Part shown: positions 50,983-59,649 of the stretch, one piece after another | How the letters are laid out: every line of letters begins with the position of its first letter | Numbering within the stretch: the stretch's first letter is position 1 | Source: Streptomyces roseolilacinus | GTDB taxonomy: Bacteria; Actinomycetota; Actinomycetes; Streptomycetales; Streptomycetaceae | Assembly: GCF_014649335.1 (NCBI RefSeq) | Contig: NZ_BMSV01000014.1 | Span: forward strand, 1-64,000 | DNA: 64,000 nucleotides | Direction of reading: 5' to 3' | Notes under the pieces: generated by a model | What the model saw: the letters and a program-made list of their open reading frames with translations, nothing else | Databases searched by the model: none | Told to the model about the DNA's origin: nothing | Translations under genes and position numbers: made by a program

Positions 50983-51879
50983 TCAGGCCTGCTCGGCCTC
51001 GGCGGCCGGGGCCTCCGCGGCGGGGGCCTCGTCAGCCGGGGCCTCGGCGGCGGGGGCCTCGGCGGCGGCCTCGGCCGGCTTCTCGGCCTCGTCGGCCTTC
51101 TTCTCGCCCTCGAGGAGGTCGCGCTCCCACTCGGCGAGCGGCTCGCCGGCGGCCTTCTCGCCCGGCTTGCTGTCGCCGGTGGCGGCGCCGGAGCGGGCGA
51201 TGAGGCCCTCGGCGACGGCGTCGGCGATCACGCGGGTGAGCAGGGTGACGGAGCGGATCGCGTCGTCGTTGCCCGGGATCTTGTAGTCGACCTCGTCGGG
51301 GTCGCAGTTGGTGTCGAGGATCGCGACGACCGGGATGTTGAGCTTGCGCGCCTCACCGACGGCGATGTGCTCCTTCTTGGTGTCGACGATCCAGACGGCG
51401 CTGGGCACCTTCTGCATGTCGCGGATGCCACCGAGGGTCTTCTCCAGCTTGGCCTTCTCGCGGGAGAGGACCAGGAGCTCCTTCTTGGTGAGGCCGGAGG
51501 CGGCCACGTCCTCGAAGTCGATCGCCTCGAGCTCCTTGAGGCGCTGCAGGCGCTTGTAGACGGTGGAGAAGTTGGTGAGCATGCCACCCAGCCAGCGCTG
51601 GTTGACGAACGGCATGCCGACGCGGGTCGCCTGCTCGGCGATGGCCTCCTGCGCCTGCTTCTTCGTGCCGACGAACATGATGGAGCCGCCGTGCGCGACG
51701 GTCTCCTTGACGAACTCGTAGGCGCGGTCGATGTACGACAGCGACTGGAGCAGGTCGATGATGTAGATGCCGTTGCGCTCGGTGAAGATGAAGCGCTTCA
51801 TCTTCGGGTTCCAGCGACGGGTCTGGTGACCGAAGTGGACGCCGCTCTCCAGCAGCTCCCGCATCGTGACGACGGCCAT
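50983..51879 (-). CDS. rpsB: 30S ribosomal protein S2
   Basis: A 298-aa ribosomal protein. The N-terminus VTMRELLESGVHFGHQTRRW and the middle FVGTKKQAQEAIAEQA, QRWLGGMLTN and DTNCDPDEVDYKIPGND are typical. The last 45 residues form an acidic Ala/Glu/Pro low-complexity tail (repeated EAPA units), longer than in most bacteria and common in Streptomyces. The ATG at 51879 has AAGGAG. First gene of the operon. Confidence 0.97.
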   Translation of the reverse strand: MAVVTMRELLESGVHFGHQTRRWNPKMKRFIFTERNGIYIIDLLQSLSYIDRAYEFVKETVAHGGSIMFVGTKKQAQEAIAEQATRVGMPFVNQRWLGGMLTNFSTVYKRLQRLKELEAIDFEDVAASGLTKKELLVLSREKAKLEKTLGGIRDMQKVPSAVWIVDTKKEHIAVGEARKLNIPVVAILDTNCDPDEVDYKIPGNDDAIRSVTLLTRVIADAVAEGLIARSGAATGDSKPGEKAAGEPLAEWERDLLEGEKKADEAEKPAEAAAEAPAAEAPADEAPAAEAPAAEAEQA

Positions 51880-52057
51880 GGCCGTATCTCCTTGAATGTG
51901 TCGGTTGTTTCCTGACGCCCCGGCGCGCTGTGCCACGAATGGACCGATGAGCGCCACCACGGCCGGTGAGGGCGGTGGCGGGGCGTGCGAAGTCGACCCG
52001 GTGGCCCGGGTCGCCAGAAGAAGTGTACGGGACCTGGGCACCCTCGGGTGACGGCGC

Positions 52058-52105
52058 TGTCCACAAGCGGTGCCGTCGTCCACAGGCGGGGGCCGTGATC
52101 CACCC
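52058..52105. promoter_or_regulatory. Three regularly spaced TCCAC motifs in the rpsB/M23 divergent region
   Basis: CTGTCCACA (52058-52066), TCGTCCACA (52077-52085) and TGATCCACC (52097-52105) lie on one strand about 19-20 bp apart. They resemble the Streptomyces DnaA box TTGTCCACA (8, 8 and 6-7 of 9). Elsewhere in 51880-52135, TACACT (52026-52021, minus) is a possible rpsB -10. Confidence 0.35.
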
Positions 52106-52135
52106 GGGCGGGCGGATCGGGGGGACAGTGCGTGC

Positions 52136-52762
52136 ATGGACCGACGCTCTCCGCGCGCCGCCCTGCCGGCGGCCCTGGTGTCCCTGCTCCTCGCCGCCGC
52201 GGTCGCGGGCGCGGCCGCCGTGCCGGCGGCGCGCGCTCCGGCGGCCGCCTTCGCCGTGCCGCCGCCGACGTCCCCGCCCGGCACGGGCGGGGACGCCCCG
52301 CCCGGCGGCGGGCCGCCCGTGCGGGACGCGGTGTGGCCGGTGGGGCCGCCGCGGGCGCCGGTGGTACGGGGGTGGGAGCCGCCCGCCTCGGCGTACGGGC
52401 GGGGGCACCGGGGCGTCGACCTGGCCGCGCCGCCGGGCACGCGGGTGCGGGCGGCGGCCGCCGGGCGGGTGACGTTCGCGGGGCCGGTGGCGGGGCGGGG
52501 CGTCCTGGTGGTGACGCTGCCGGCGCCGCCGGGCGCGGTGCCGTCGAGGGTCACCTACGAGCCGGTCCGGGCCGTGGTGGAGGCCGGGGCGAAGGTGCGG
52601 GCGGGGCAGGTGGTCGCCCTGACCGCCGCCGACGCGGCGTCGCACTGCGCGGGCGCGTGCCTGCACTGGGGGCTCAGACGGGGGGACGCCTACCTGGACC
52701 CGCTGTCGATCCTGCCGCGACCGCCGCGCCGCCCGCCGTCCCGGCTGCTGCCCCTGCGGTGA
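52136..52762 (+). CDS. Secreted M23-family peptidase
   Basis: A 208-aa exported protein with a signal peptide (RRSPRAALPAALVSLLLAAA, cleaved after about residue 30), a Pro/Gly linker, and an M23/LytM domain: GRGHRGVDLAAPPGT holds the HxxxD zinc ligands and LHWGLRRGD the final His. Of the last HxH pair only one His is evident (CLHWGL), so activity may be altered. The ATG at 52136 follows GGGGGGA. It is divergent from rpsB and convergent with the TetR gene. Confidence 0.85.
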   Translation: MDRRSPRAALPAALVSLLLAAAVAGAAAVPAARAPAAAFAVPPPTSPPGTGGDAPPGGGPPVRDAVWPVGPPRAPVVRGWEPPASAYGRGHRGVDLAAPPGTRVRAAAAGRVTFAGPVAGRGVLVVTLPAPPGAVPSRVTYEPVRAVVEAGAKVRAGQVVALTAADAASHCAGACLHWGLRRGDAYLDPLSILPRPPRRPPSRLLPLR

Positions 52763-52775
52763 GGGGCACGCGGCG

Positions 52776-53369
52776 TCAGGAGTGGAGGACGCCGCGCAGG
52801 GCGACGGCGACGGCCGTGTCGGCGATGGCGGAGGGGTCCTCGGCGGCGCCGAGCTCGATACGGCGGACGGCCGCGTCGACGACGCCCTGGAGGAGCATCG
52901 CGGTGAGGCGGGGCTCGGGCCGGCCGAGCCCGGCGAGCGCCTCGACGATGATCGTGACGAGGCCGCCGTGCGCGGCGCGGATCTTCTCGCGGGCGCCGTC
53001 GTCGAGTTCGCTGGCGGAGATGGCGACGACCGCGCGGTGCCTGCGGTCGCCGACGAGCTCCAGCTGGCGGCGCACGTACGCCTCGACCTTCGCCTCGGGG
53101 GTGGCCGCCCGCTCCATGGCCGCCTCGACCTCCGCCGCCCAGACGGGGAAGTCGACCGCGCACAGCTCCTCGACGACGGCCGCGCGGGAGCGGAAGTACT
53201 CGTACACCGACGACCGGGCGAGTCCGGTGCGTTCGGCGAGGGCGGGGAAGGTCAGCGCCTCCGTGCCGCCCTCGGACAGCAGGGAGCGCGCCGCGTCCAG
53301 CAGGGCGGCGCGCTGCATCGTCCGGTGCTCGGCCACGGAGGCCGCTCGAATCCTTGGCACGGGTCCCAC
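52776..53369 (-). CDS. TetR-family transcriptional regulator
   Basis: A 197-aa regulator with an N-terminal HTH (ALTFPALAERTGLARSSVYEYF) and an all-helical C-terminal domain of unknown ligand. The start is GTG 53369; GTG 53360 is possible. Just upstream, ACGGACAGCCGT (minus) is a small imperfect palindrome that could be its operator. It lies between the M23 gene and whiG; no enzyme or pump gene sits next to it to suggest a target. Confidence 0.87.
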   Translation of the reverse strand: MGPVPRIRAASVAEHRTMQRAALLDAARSLLSEGGTEALTFPALAERTGLARSSVYEYFRSRAAVVEELCAVDFPVWAAEVEAAMERAATPEAKVEAYVRRQLELVGDRRHRAVVAISASELDDGAREKIRAAHGGLVTIIVEALAGLGRPEPRLTAMLLQGVVDAAVRRIELGAAEDPSAIADTAVAVALRGVLHS

Positions 53370-53408
53370 TGTACGGCTGTCCGTTCGACCTCGTGGGGGC
53401 CTCCCCGG

Positions 53409-54248
53409 TCAGCGTCCGACATCCGCCAGCTTCGCTCTGAGCTGGAGGACCGACTTGGTGTGGATCTGGCTGACGCGGCTCTCCGTGACGCCCAGGACGT
53501 TGCCGATCTCGGCGAGGGTGAGGCCCTCGTAGTAGTAGAGGGTGACGACGGTCTTCTCGCGCTCCGGGAGGGTGTTGATGGCCCGGGCGAGCAGCCTGCG
53601 CACCTCGCGGCCCTCGGCGACCTCGACGGGGTCGTCGGCGGCGGTGTCCTCCAGGGTGTCCATCAGGCTGAGGCGGTCGCCGCCCTCGCCGCCGACGTGC
53701 AGCAGCTCCTCCAGGGCGACGACGTTGGCCAGGGACAGCTGGCTGAAGACGGCGTGGAGGTCCTCGACGGGGATGCCCATCTCGGCGGCGACCTCACCCT
53801 CGGAGGGGGTGCGCCGCAGGCGTGCCTCCAGGGTGGCGTAGGCGCGCTCCACGGCCCTGGCCTTCTGGCGGACGGAGCGGGGGATCCAGTCCAGGGCCCG
53901 CAGTTCGTCGATCATGGCGCCGCGGATGCGGGTGATCGCGTAGGTCTCGAACTTGATCGACCGGTCGATGTCGAACTTCTCGATGGCGTCGATCAGGCCG
54001 AAGACCCCGGAGGAGACGAAGTCGGCCTGCTCGACGTTGGAGGGCAGGCCGACGCTGACCCGGCCCGCGACGTACTTCACGAGGGGCGAGTAGTGCAGGA
54101 TCAGCTGTTCCCGCAGCCGCTCGTCACCCGTGTCCTTGTACGACCGCCACAGCTCGTCCAGCGACGAGGGAGCGGCCGGCCGCACGCTGCTCCGGGCAGC
54201 GGGCGGCGGAACCGCAGCGCGGTCGGACCCGGAGGTGTGCTGGGGCAT
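53409..54248 (-). CDS. whiG: Sporulation sigma factor WhiG
   Basis: A 279-aa sigma factor of the FliA/WhiG group, needed for aerial hyphae to start sporulating. Regions 2-4 are intact: LVKYVAGRVSVGLPSNVEQA, GVFGLIDAIEKFDIDRSIKF, IRGAMIDELRALDWIPRSVR, and the region 4 HTH LTLAEIGNVLGVTESRVSQI. The ATG at 54248 (MPQHTSGSDRA) gives the known length; an in-frame GTG at 54458 would add 70 residues without homology. Upstream, 54249-54480 shows GGTGAAAAGGTGAA direct repeats but no clear promoter. Confidence 0.96.
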   Translation of the reverse strand: MPQHTSGSDRAAVPPPAARSSVRPAAPSSLDELWRSYKDTGDERLREQLILHYSPLVKYVAGRVSVGLPSNVEQADFVSSGVFGLIDAIEKFDIDRSIKFETYAITRIRGAMIDELRALDWIPRSVRQKARAVERAYATLEARLRRTPSEGEVAAEMGIPVEDLHAVFSQLSLANVVALEELLHVGGEGGDRLSLMDTLEDTAADDPVEVAEGREVRRLLARAINTLPEREKTVVTLYYYEGLTLAEIGNVLGVTESRVSQIHTKSVLQLRAKLADVGR

Positions 54249-54480
54249 GCGTCGCCTTGAGCCGTTCTGCCGTGGTGTGCGGGGATGGACGGTGGGTAGC
54301 GGTGAGCGTAGCGTGACTGGATCGTCGCGGTGAGCGAAGGCGGGGGGATCGTCCGTAGGCGGGATCACGCCATCGGCCGCATCTTCGAATGGGGGCGACG
54401 GGCCGCCCACGGGCGCTCCCGCCGCCTCCGATGGGGCAGAGATGGTCATCGGGTTCACCTTTTCACCCGATTGCTCCAGG

Positions 54481-55770
54481 TCAAGGACCGCCTCGCCGGG
54501 CGTTCGGGTGGCGTCCCCCGGCGGCCGTCAACCGCCAGATGTCGCCACGTCGTTCGGCGTATCCCAGGGAGTGGAGCTCGTACAGTCTGCCGAGTGCGTC
54601 GTCAACGCTCGTCCCGGCGGTCGCCGCCACGTCGGGGACGGTCGCGGTCCGGCCGGGCCGCGGGAGCGCGTCGAGCACGCGTGCGGTGACCGGGTCGAGG
54701 AGGTCCCTCGGGACGACGGGGCCGCGCCGGTCGGGGGCCAGCTCCCCGATGTCGCCGACGAGTTCGACGACATCGTCGGCGTCGGTGACCAGGACGGCTC
54801 CGTCCCGCAGGAGCTCGTGGACGCCGGCGGAGAGTCCGCTGGTCGCGGCGCCGGGCACCCCCATCGTGTGGCGGCCGATCCGCCGGGCGTCGCGCGCGGT
54901 GGCGAGCGCTCCGCTGCGGTACGCGGCCTCGACGACGACGGTGCCCCGGGTGAGGGCGGCGATGACGCGGTTGCGCAGCAGGAACCGGGCCGGCGTGGGG
55001 TGGTCGCCGGGCGGCAACTCCCCCACCACCAGGCCCTGCTGGGCGATGCGCCCGATCAGCCCGGCGTGCCCGCGCGGGTAGGCGACGTCGGCGCCGCAGG
55101 CGAGCACGGCGACCGTGGCGCCTTGCGCGCCGAGGGCGCCGCGGTGGGCGGCGCCGTCGATGCCGAACGCCGCGCCGGAGACGACGACCCAGCCGCGCTC
55201 GGCCAGGCCGGCGCCGAGCGCGGCCGCCATGTGCGCCCCGTACGGCGTGCAGGCGCGGGCGCCCACCACGGCGACGGAGCGCAGCGCCCACCGCCGCAGG
55301 TCGGCGGGGCCCCGCAGCCAGAGGCCCAGGGGCCGGGCGTCGCCGAGGTCGTCGAGCTGGCTGGGCCACTCCGCGTCGCCGGGGACGACGAACCGCCCGC
55401 CGAGCGCCCCGATCAGCTCCAGGTCCCGCCGGGGCCGCACCCGGGCCGCCCGCGCCAGGTACCCCTGGAGGCGCCGCTCGCTCACCCCGGTGAGCGACCC
55501 GCTCCGGTACGGCTCCGCGGTGAGCCGCCGCACCAGCTCCACGGCCCCCAGTTCGCGCAGCCACCGCCCGCCGTGCTCGTCACCCGGCTCGATCACCCGG
55601 CACAGCGCCGCCCGGGCGACCCGGTCCTCGTCCGCCACCGCCACGCCGGCACCCCCCGTGTCCGTCCCCCGTGCGTTCCCGGCGGGCGCGCCCGCCGCTG
55701 CCCCCGCCGGCCCTCCCGCCGGGCCGCCGCCCCGGCCCGGCTCCGCCCGGGACGGGGCGGAGCCGGTCAC
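54481..55770 (-). CDS. dprA: DNA-processing protein DprA
   Basis: A 429-aa protein with the Rossmann-type DprA fold: RSVAVVGARACTPYG, VVSGAAFGIDGAAHRGAL, RNRVIAALTRGTVVVEAAYRSG near the middle, and a C-terminal winged helix. It loads RecA on incoming single-stranded DNA during transformation; in Streptomyces its use is unclear. The N-terminus is Gly/Ala-rich. The start is GTG 55770, overlapping the comM-like stop as GTGA. Confidence 0.93.
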   Translation of the reverse strand: MTGSAPSRAEPGRGGGPAGGPAGAAAGAPAGNARGTDTGGAGVAVADEDRVARAALCRVIEPGDEHGGRWLRELGAVELVRRLTAEPYRSGSLTGVSERRLQGYLARAARVRPRRDLELIGALGGRFVVPGDAEWPSQLDDLGDARPLGLWLRGPADLRRWALRSVAVVGARACTPYGAHMAAALGAGLAERGWVVVSGAAFGIDGAAHRGALGAQGATVAVLACGADVAYPRGHAGLIGRIAQQGLVVGELPPGDHPTPARFLLRNRVIAALTRGTVVVEAAYRSGALATARDARRIGRHTMGVPGAATSGLSAGVHELLRDGAVLVTDADDVVELVGDIGELAPDRRGPVVPRDLLDPVTARVLDALPRPGRTATVPDVAATAGTSVDDALGRLYELHSLGYAERRGDIWRLTAAGGRHPNARRGGP

Positions 55771-57374
55771 CGCGCACCTCCCGTCCCCACCGGTACGCCG
55801 CGGGGGACACCGGTGCGCAGCTCCAGGGCGAGGTTGACGTCACCGGCGTCGGGGCGGTCGCGGCCGGCCAGGTCGGCGAGGGTCCAGGCGGTGCGCAGGA
55901 CCCGGTCGAGGCCGCGGGCGGTGAGCAGGCCGCGCTCGATGTCGCGTTCGGCGGCGGCCAGGGCGCCGGGGGCCGGATGCCAGCGGGTGCGCAGCTCGTG
56001 GCCGGGCACCTCGGCGCTGCGGGTCCACGGCGTGCCGGCCAGCCGGGCGGCGGCGCGCTCCCTGGCCGCGTGGACCCGGGCGGCGACCGCGGCGGTGGGC
56101 TCCCCGCGCGCCGCCAGCAGGTCGGCGCGGCCGACCGGCTCCACCTCGACCCGCAGGTCGACGCGGTCCAGGAGCGGCCCCGAAAGGCGCGACTGGTAAC
56201 GGCGGACCACCGACGGGGGGCATTCGCAGCCGTCCCCGTGCGCGCGGTGGCGCCCGCACGGGCACGGGTTCGCGGCGAGGACCATCAAGAACCGCGCGGG
56301 GAACCGCACCACGCCCGCCGCGCGCGCCACGACCACCTGACCGGACTCCAGGGGCTGGCGCAGGGCGTCCAGGGCCTTGCCCGAGAACTCGGGGGCCTCG
56401 TCCAGAAAGAGGATGCCGCGATGAGCGAGCGAGACGGCCCCCGGACGCGGCAGCCCGTTGCCGCCACCGATCAGGGACTGCATCGTCGCCGAATGGTGCG
56501 GTGCGCAGTACGGTGCCCGGCCCACCAGCGGTCTCCCCGGCGGGAGGATGCCGGCCACGGAGTGGACGGCGGTCACCTCCAGCGACTCGCCGCGGGCCAG
56601 CGGCGGCATCAGGCCGGGCATCCGCTCGGCCAGCATGGTCTTGCCCGCGCCGGGCGGGCCGGACAGCAGCAGGTGGTGGCCGCCGGCCGCGGCGACCTCC
56701 AGGGCGAGCCGCGCGGCGCGCTGCCCGGCGACGTCCGCCAGGTCGGGGCCGTCACCGGGGTCGGCGGCCAGTCCCGTGCCGACCCCGGCTCCGGGGACGA
56801 CCAGGCCGGCCAGCATGGGGTCGGGCCGGCCCGCCTCGTCGGGCTCCTCCTCGGGCACGGGCCCGTCGGTGAGGACCGCGACCAGCTGGCGCAGGCTGCG
56901 CACGCCGAGCACGGACACCCCCGGCACCAGCGACGCCTCCCCCGCGGTCTGCTCGGGGACGACGACGTGCTCGTACCCGGCCTCGGCCGCCGCCAGGACC
57001 GCCGGCAGCACGCCCCGCACCGGGCGGACCCGGCCGTCGAGGCCCAGCTCCCCGATGAGGACGAGGTCCGCGATCGTGCGCGGATCGATCAGCTCGGCCG
57101 CGGCCATCACCGCGCAGGCGACGGCGATGTCGAAGCCCGACCCGGCCTTGGGCACCGAGGCGGGGCTCAGCCCGACGGTCAGCTTCCTCTGCGGCCACTC
57201 CGCCCCGGAGTTGACCATCGCGGCCCGCACCCGGTCGCGGCTCTCCGACAGGCTCTTGTCCGGCAGGCCGACCAGCGTGAACGCCGCGACCCCGGGCTCC
57301 AGGTCCGCCTGGACCTCCACCACCACCCCGTCGACGCCGACCAGCGCCACCGAGCACGTCCGGGCGAATCCCAT
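55767..57374 (-). CDS. YifB/ComM-family Mg-chelatase-like ATPase
   Basis: A 535-aa AAA+ protein. It has an N-terminal ChlI-like domain (VEVQADLEPGVAAFTLVGLP), Walker A GPPGAGKTML, Walker B GILFLDEAPEF, and a C-terminal CxCGxxxxxxxxC zinc-like motif (NPCPCGRHRAHGDGCEC). ComM homologues help branch migration during natural transformation. Coupled to yraN (TGATG) and dprA (GTGA). Confidence 0.93.
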   Translation of the reverse strand: MGFARTCSVALVGVDGVVVEVQADLEPGVAAFTLVGLPDKSLSESRDRVRAAMVNSGAEWPQRKLTVGLSPASVPKAGSGFDIAVACAVMAAAELIDPRTIADLVLIGELGLDGRVRPVRGVLPAVLAAAEAGYEHVVVPEQTAGEASLVPGVSVLGVRSLRQLVAVLTDGPVPEEEPDEAGRPDPMLAGLVVPGAGVGTGLAADPGDGPDLADVAGQRAARLALEVAAAGGHHLLLSGPPGAGKTMLAERMPGLMPPLARGESLEVTAVHSVAGILPPGRPLVGRAPYCAPHHSATMQSLIGGGNGLPRPGAVSLAHRGILFLDEAPEFSGKALDALRQPLESGQVVVARAAGVVRFPARFLMVLAANPCPCGRHRAHGDGCECPPSVVRRYQSRLSGPLLDRVDLRVEVEPVGRADLLAARGEPTAAVAARVHAARERAAARLAGTPWTRSAEVPGHELRTRWHPAPGALAAAERDIERGLLTARGLDRVLRTAWTLADLAGRDRPDAGDVNLALELRTGVPRGVPVGTGGAR

Positions 57375-57736
57375 CAGGCCACCCCCCGCACGTGCTGCAC
57401 GACGGGGGCGCCGCGCCGGGGAAGGACCACGCCGACCAGGTCGATGCGGACCCCTCCCGGGGGCGGTCCGCCGTGCCGGTCGAGCCAGCACGCGGCGAGT
57501 CTCCTCAGCCGGTCCGCCTTGGCGGGCGTGACCGCCGCCAGCGGGTGCTGGAAGGCGCCCGCCCGGCGGGTCTTCACCTCGCAGACCACGACCGCGTCGC
57601 CGTCGCGGGCGACGATGTCGATCTCGCCGCCGCGCCCGCAGCGCCAGTTCCTGGCGAGGACGGCCATGCCCGCCTCGCCGAGCCGGCGTGCCGCCAGCTT
57701 CTCTCCGTACCGTCCGAGTGCCCCCGTCGCGTTCAT
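57374..57736 (-). CDS. YraN-family endonuclease-like protein
   Basis: A 120-aa protein of the UPF0102 family with a nuclease-like fold: GEKLAARRLGEAGMAVLARN, GEIDIVARDGDAVVVCEVKTR (the D...EVK pattern) and AVTPAKADRLRRLAACW. The ATG at 57736 follows GGAGGT. First gene of the yraN-comM-dprA string; in 57737-57842 TTGTGGATC and GGTGGACAA are DnaA-box-like. Confidence 0.93.
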   Translation of the reverse strand: MNATGALGRYGEKLAARRLGEAGMAVLARNWRCGRGGEIDIVARDGDAVVVCEVKTRRAGAFQHPLAAVTPAKADRLRRLAACWLDRHGGPPPGGVRIDLVGVVLPRRGAPVVQHVRGVA

Positions 57737-57842
57737 CGCGGCACCACCTCCGGTACCGACTGTGACGCCTCGGGCGCTCAGTTGTGGATCTTGGTGGACA
57801 ACCGGTCCCCCTGGGGAAAACCCGGTCACCCGTACGGGCGCG

Positions 57843-58151
57843 TCAGCTGCCCGGGAGCTCCAGATCCGTCTTGTTCAGCTCCTCGATGTTCACGTCCTTG
57901 AACGTGAGTACCCGCACCTGTTTGACGAAGCGGGCCGGTCGGTACATGTCCCAGACCCACGCGTCCGCCATCGACACCTCGAAGAAGACCTCGCCGTGCA
58001 CGGAGTGCACCTGCATCTCGTAGTCGTTCGTCAGGTAGAAGCGCCGCTCGGTCTCGATGACGTACTTGAACAGCCCGACGACGTCGCGGTACTCCCGGTA
58101 GAGCTTCAGCTCCATCTCGGTTTCGTACTTCTCGAGGTCCTCGGCGCTCAT
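57843..58151 (-). CDS. DUF2469 family protein
   Basis: A 102-aa acidic protein conserved in actinobacteria: MSAEDLEKYETEMELKLYRE, VVGLFKYVIETERRFYLTN, WVWDMYRPARFVKQVRVLT. The function is unknown. The ATG at 58151 gives the family length. It lies between NUDIX/sipZ and yraN. Confidence 0.92.
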   Translation of the reverse strand: MSAEDLEKYETEMELKLYREYRDVVGLFKYVIETERRFYLTNDYEMQVHSVHGEVFFEVSMADAWVWDMYRPARFVKQVRVLTFKDVNIEELNKTDLELPGS

Positions 58152-58194
58152 GGCATGTTCCCCTTCAGCCGTGCGTGCCCCCATTGTGCGTCAG

Positions 58195-58812
58195 TCACCC
58201 GTACCCCTGGACGATTTCCGGGGACAGGACGACCGGCGCGGGCGGCGGGCCCTCGTCGAGCAGCGTGCGCAGCAGCCCGGCGAGTCGTGTCGGGTACACC
58301 GTCTCACGGGCCGCCGACAGTTCGGCGGAGGTCCACCACCTCAGCCCCGTGACACTGCGGGTCTCCAGTTCGGTGAGGCGGTCGCCCAGGGCGGCGACGG
58401 TGTGCCGGGTCCGGGCCAGGTAGTACCACTCGTCCTGGTTCCAGCGGCGCCCGTCGAACGGGAACGAGCAGATCCGCCGCCACAGCACCGGCCCGAGCTC
58501 GACGTCCGTGATCCCGGTCTCCTCGGCCAGCTCGCGCAGCGCGGCCTCCTCGCGGGTCTCGTCGCCCTCCACGCCGCCGCCGGGGGTGAACCACCAGGTC
58601 CGCGCGGGGTCGTCCGGCTCGTAGCCGTGCATGAGCAGGATCCGGTCGTCGGGGTCGAGCAGCACGACCCGCGCGACCCGCCGCAGCTCGCCCGGCGGGA
58701 GCCCGGGGGGCAGGTCCCCGGGCGGCTCGTCCGGGCGCCGCCGGTCCTCCGGCGCGCGTCCGCGCCCGTCCGCCCGCCGCGTCTCCCGCCCCGCCCCGCC
58801 GGCGTCAGGCAC
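58195..58812 (-). CDS. NUDIX hydrolase
   Basis: A 205-aa hydrolase. The Nudix box starts GGGVEGDETR and continues REEAALRELAEETGI, binding metal for cleavage of a nucleoside-diphosphate-linked substrate. The N-terminal 40 residues are disordered and Arg/Pro-rich. The start is GTG 58812, overlapping the sipZ stop by 8 nt, so it is coupled to sipZ. Confidence 0.9.
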   Translation of the reverse strand: MPDAGGAGRETRRADGRGRAPEDRRRPDEPPGDLPPGLPPGELRRVARVVLLDPDDRILLMHGYEPDDPARTWWFTPGGGVEGDETREEAALRELAEETGITDVELGPVLWRRICSFPFDGRRWNQDEWYYLARTRHTVAALGDRLTELETRSVTGLRWWTSAELSAARETVYPTRLAGLLRTLLDEGPPPAPVVLSPEIVQGYG

Positions 58813-59560
58813 GCGCCGCCCCGCTCCGCGGCCGGGACCGCGACCCCAGCCGCGCCAGCGGCCCGTACGCCGCCCCGCCCAGGATCAGCACCGCGCCGGC
58901 CGCCACCGCCCACGCCAGCTGCCGCACGGGGCCGGGCTCCGACACCCCGCCGGGCAGGTCGGCGAAGCCCCGCGGCCGGTCGACCACGCCCAGTCCGTCC
59001 GCCGGCCACACGACGGCGTCGAGCCGGGCGGTGACGGCGCTCCGGGGCACCGAGCCCTTCCCGGCGTCCTGGAGGTGCACCCGCGAGTCCTGGGACCCGG
59101 CGCGCTGGTCGCCGAGGAGGAAGAGGTGCCCCTCCGGCACGGTCGCGGCGAACTCCGTCGGCGACGCGGCCTCCTTCCCGCCCCAGCCCTGGGAGCGCAG
59201 GTACGGCTCCGGGACGGGCGTGCCGTCGACGGTGAGCCGGCCGTCCGCGTCGCAGCAGGCGACCTTGTCGCCGTCGAGGCCGACGACCCGCTTGATCATC
59301 GGCAGGTCGCCCCAGGTCCGGTCCGTGAAGACCACGACGTCGCCGCGGCGCACCTCGGAGCCGTCGATCCGCTGGGCCAGGACCCGGTCGCCCGCCGTGA
59401 CGGTCGGGTTCATCGAGTCGGTGGGCACGGTGTAGGGCCGGTACAAGACGGCTCCCCAGGCGAACCCGCCGAGGAACAGCACACAGCCGACGGCCACGGC
59501 CAGCCCCGACAGCGCGCTGCCGAGGCGGCCGTGGCCGCCCGTACGTATCGTTCCGCCCAT
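58805..59560 (-). CDS. sipZ: Type I signal peptidase SipZ
   Basis: A 251-aa membrane peptidase that removes Sec signal peptides. It has an N-terminal helix, catalytic Ser49 in PTDSMNP and Lys90 in MIKRVVGLDGD, the box LGDQRAGSQDSR, and a C-terminal helix (AWAVAAGAVLILGG). The ATG at 59560 has GGGGAG upstream. It heads a sipZ-NUDIX pair, consistent with the separate operon I recall for S. lividans sipZ. Confidence 0.92.
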   Translation of the reverse strand: MGGTIRTGGHGRLGSALSGLAVAVGCVLFLGGFAWGAVLYRPYTVPTDSMNPTVTAGDRVLAQRIDGSEVRRGDVVVFTDRTWGDLPMIKRVVGLDGDKVACCDADGRLTVDGTPVPEPYLRSQGWGGKEAASPTEFAATVPEGHLFLLGDQRAGSQDSRVHLQDAGKGSVPRSAVTARLDAVVWPADGLGVVDRPRGFADLPGGVSEPGPVRQLAWAVAAGAVLILGGAAYGPLARLGSRSRPRSGAARA

Positions 59561-59649
59561 CCCAGCGCTCCCCACTCAGGAGATCCAGTGCCCTGGGACG
59601 GCACCCTACCCGCGCCCGCTACCGGGCGGTACGCCCCACGGCGCTCCGC

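Noticed and set aside
54249..54458. Seventy-residue N-terminal extension of WhiG from GTG 54458
   Set aside because: Open frame but Pro-rich without similarity; the 279-aa form matches the known WhiG length.
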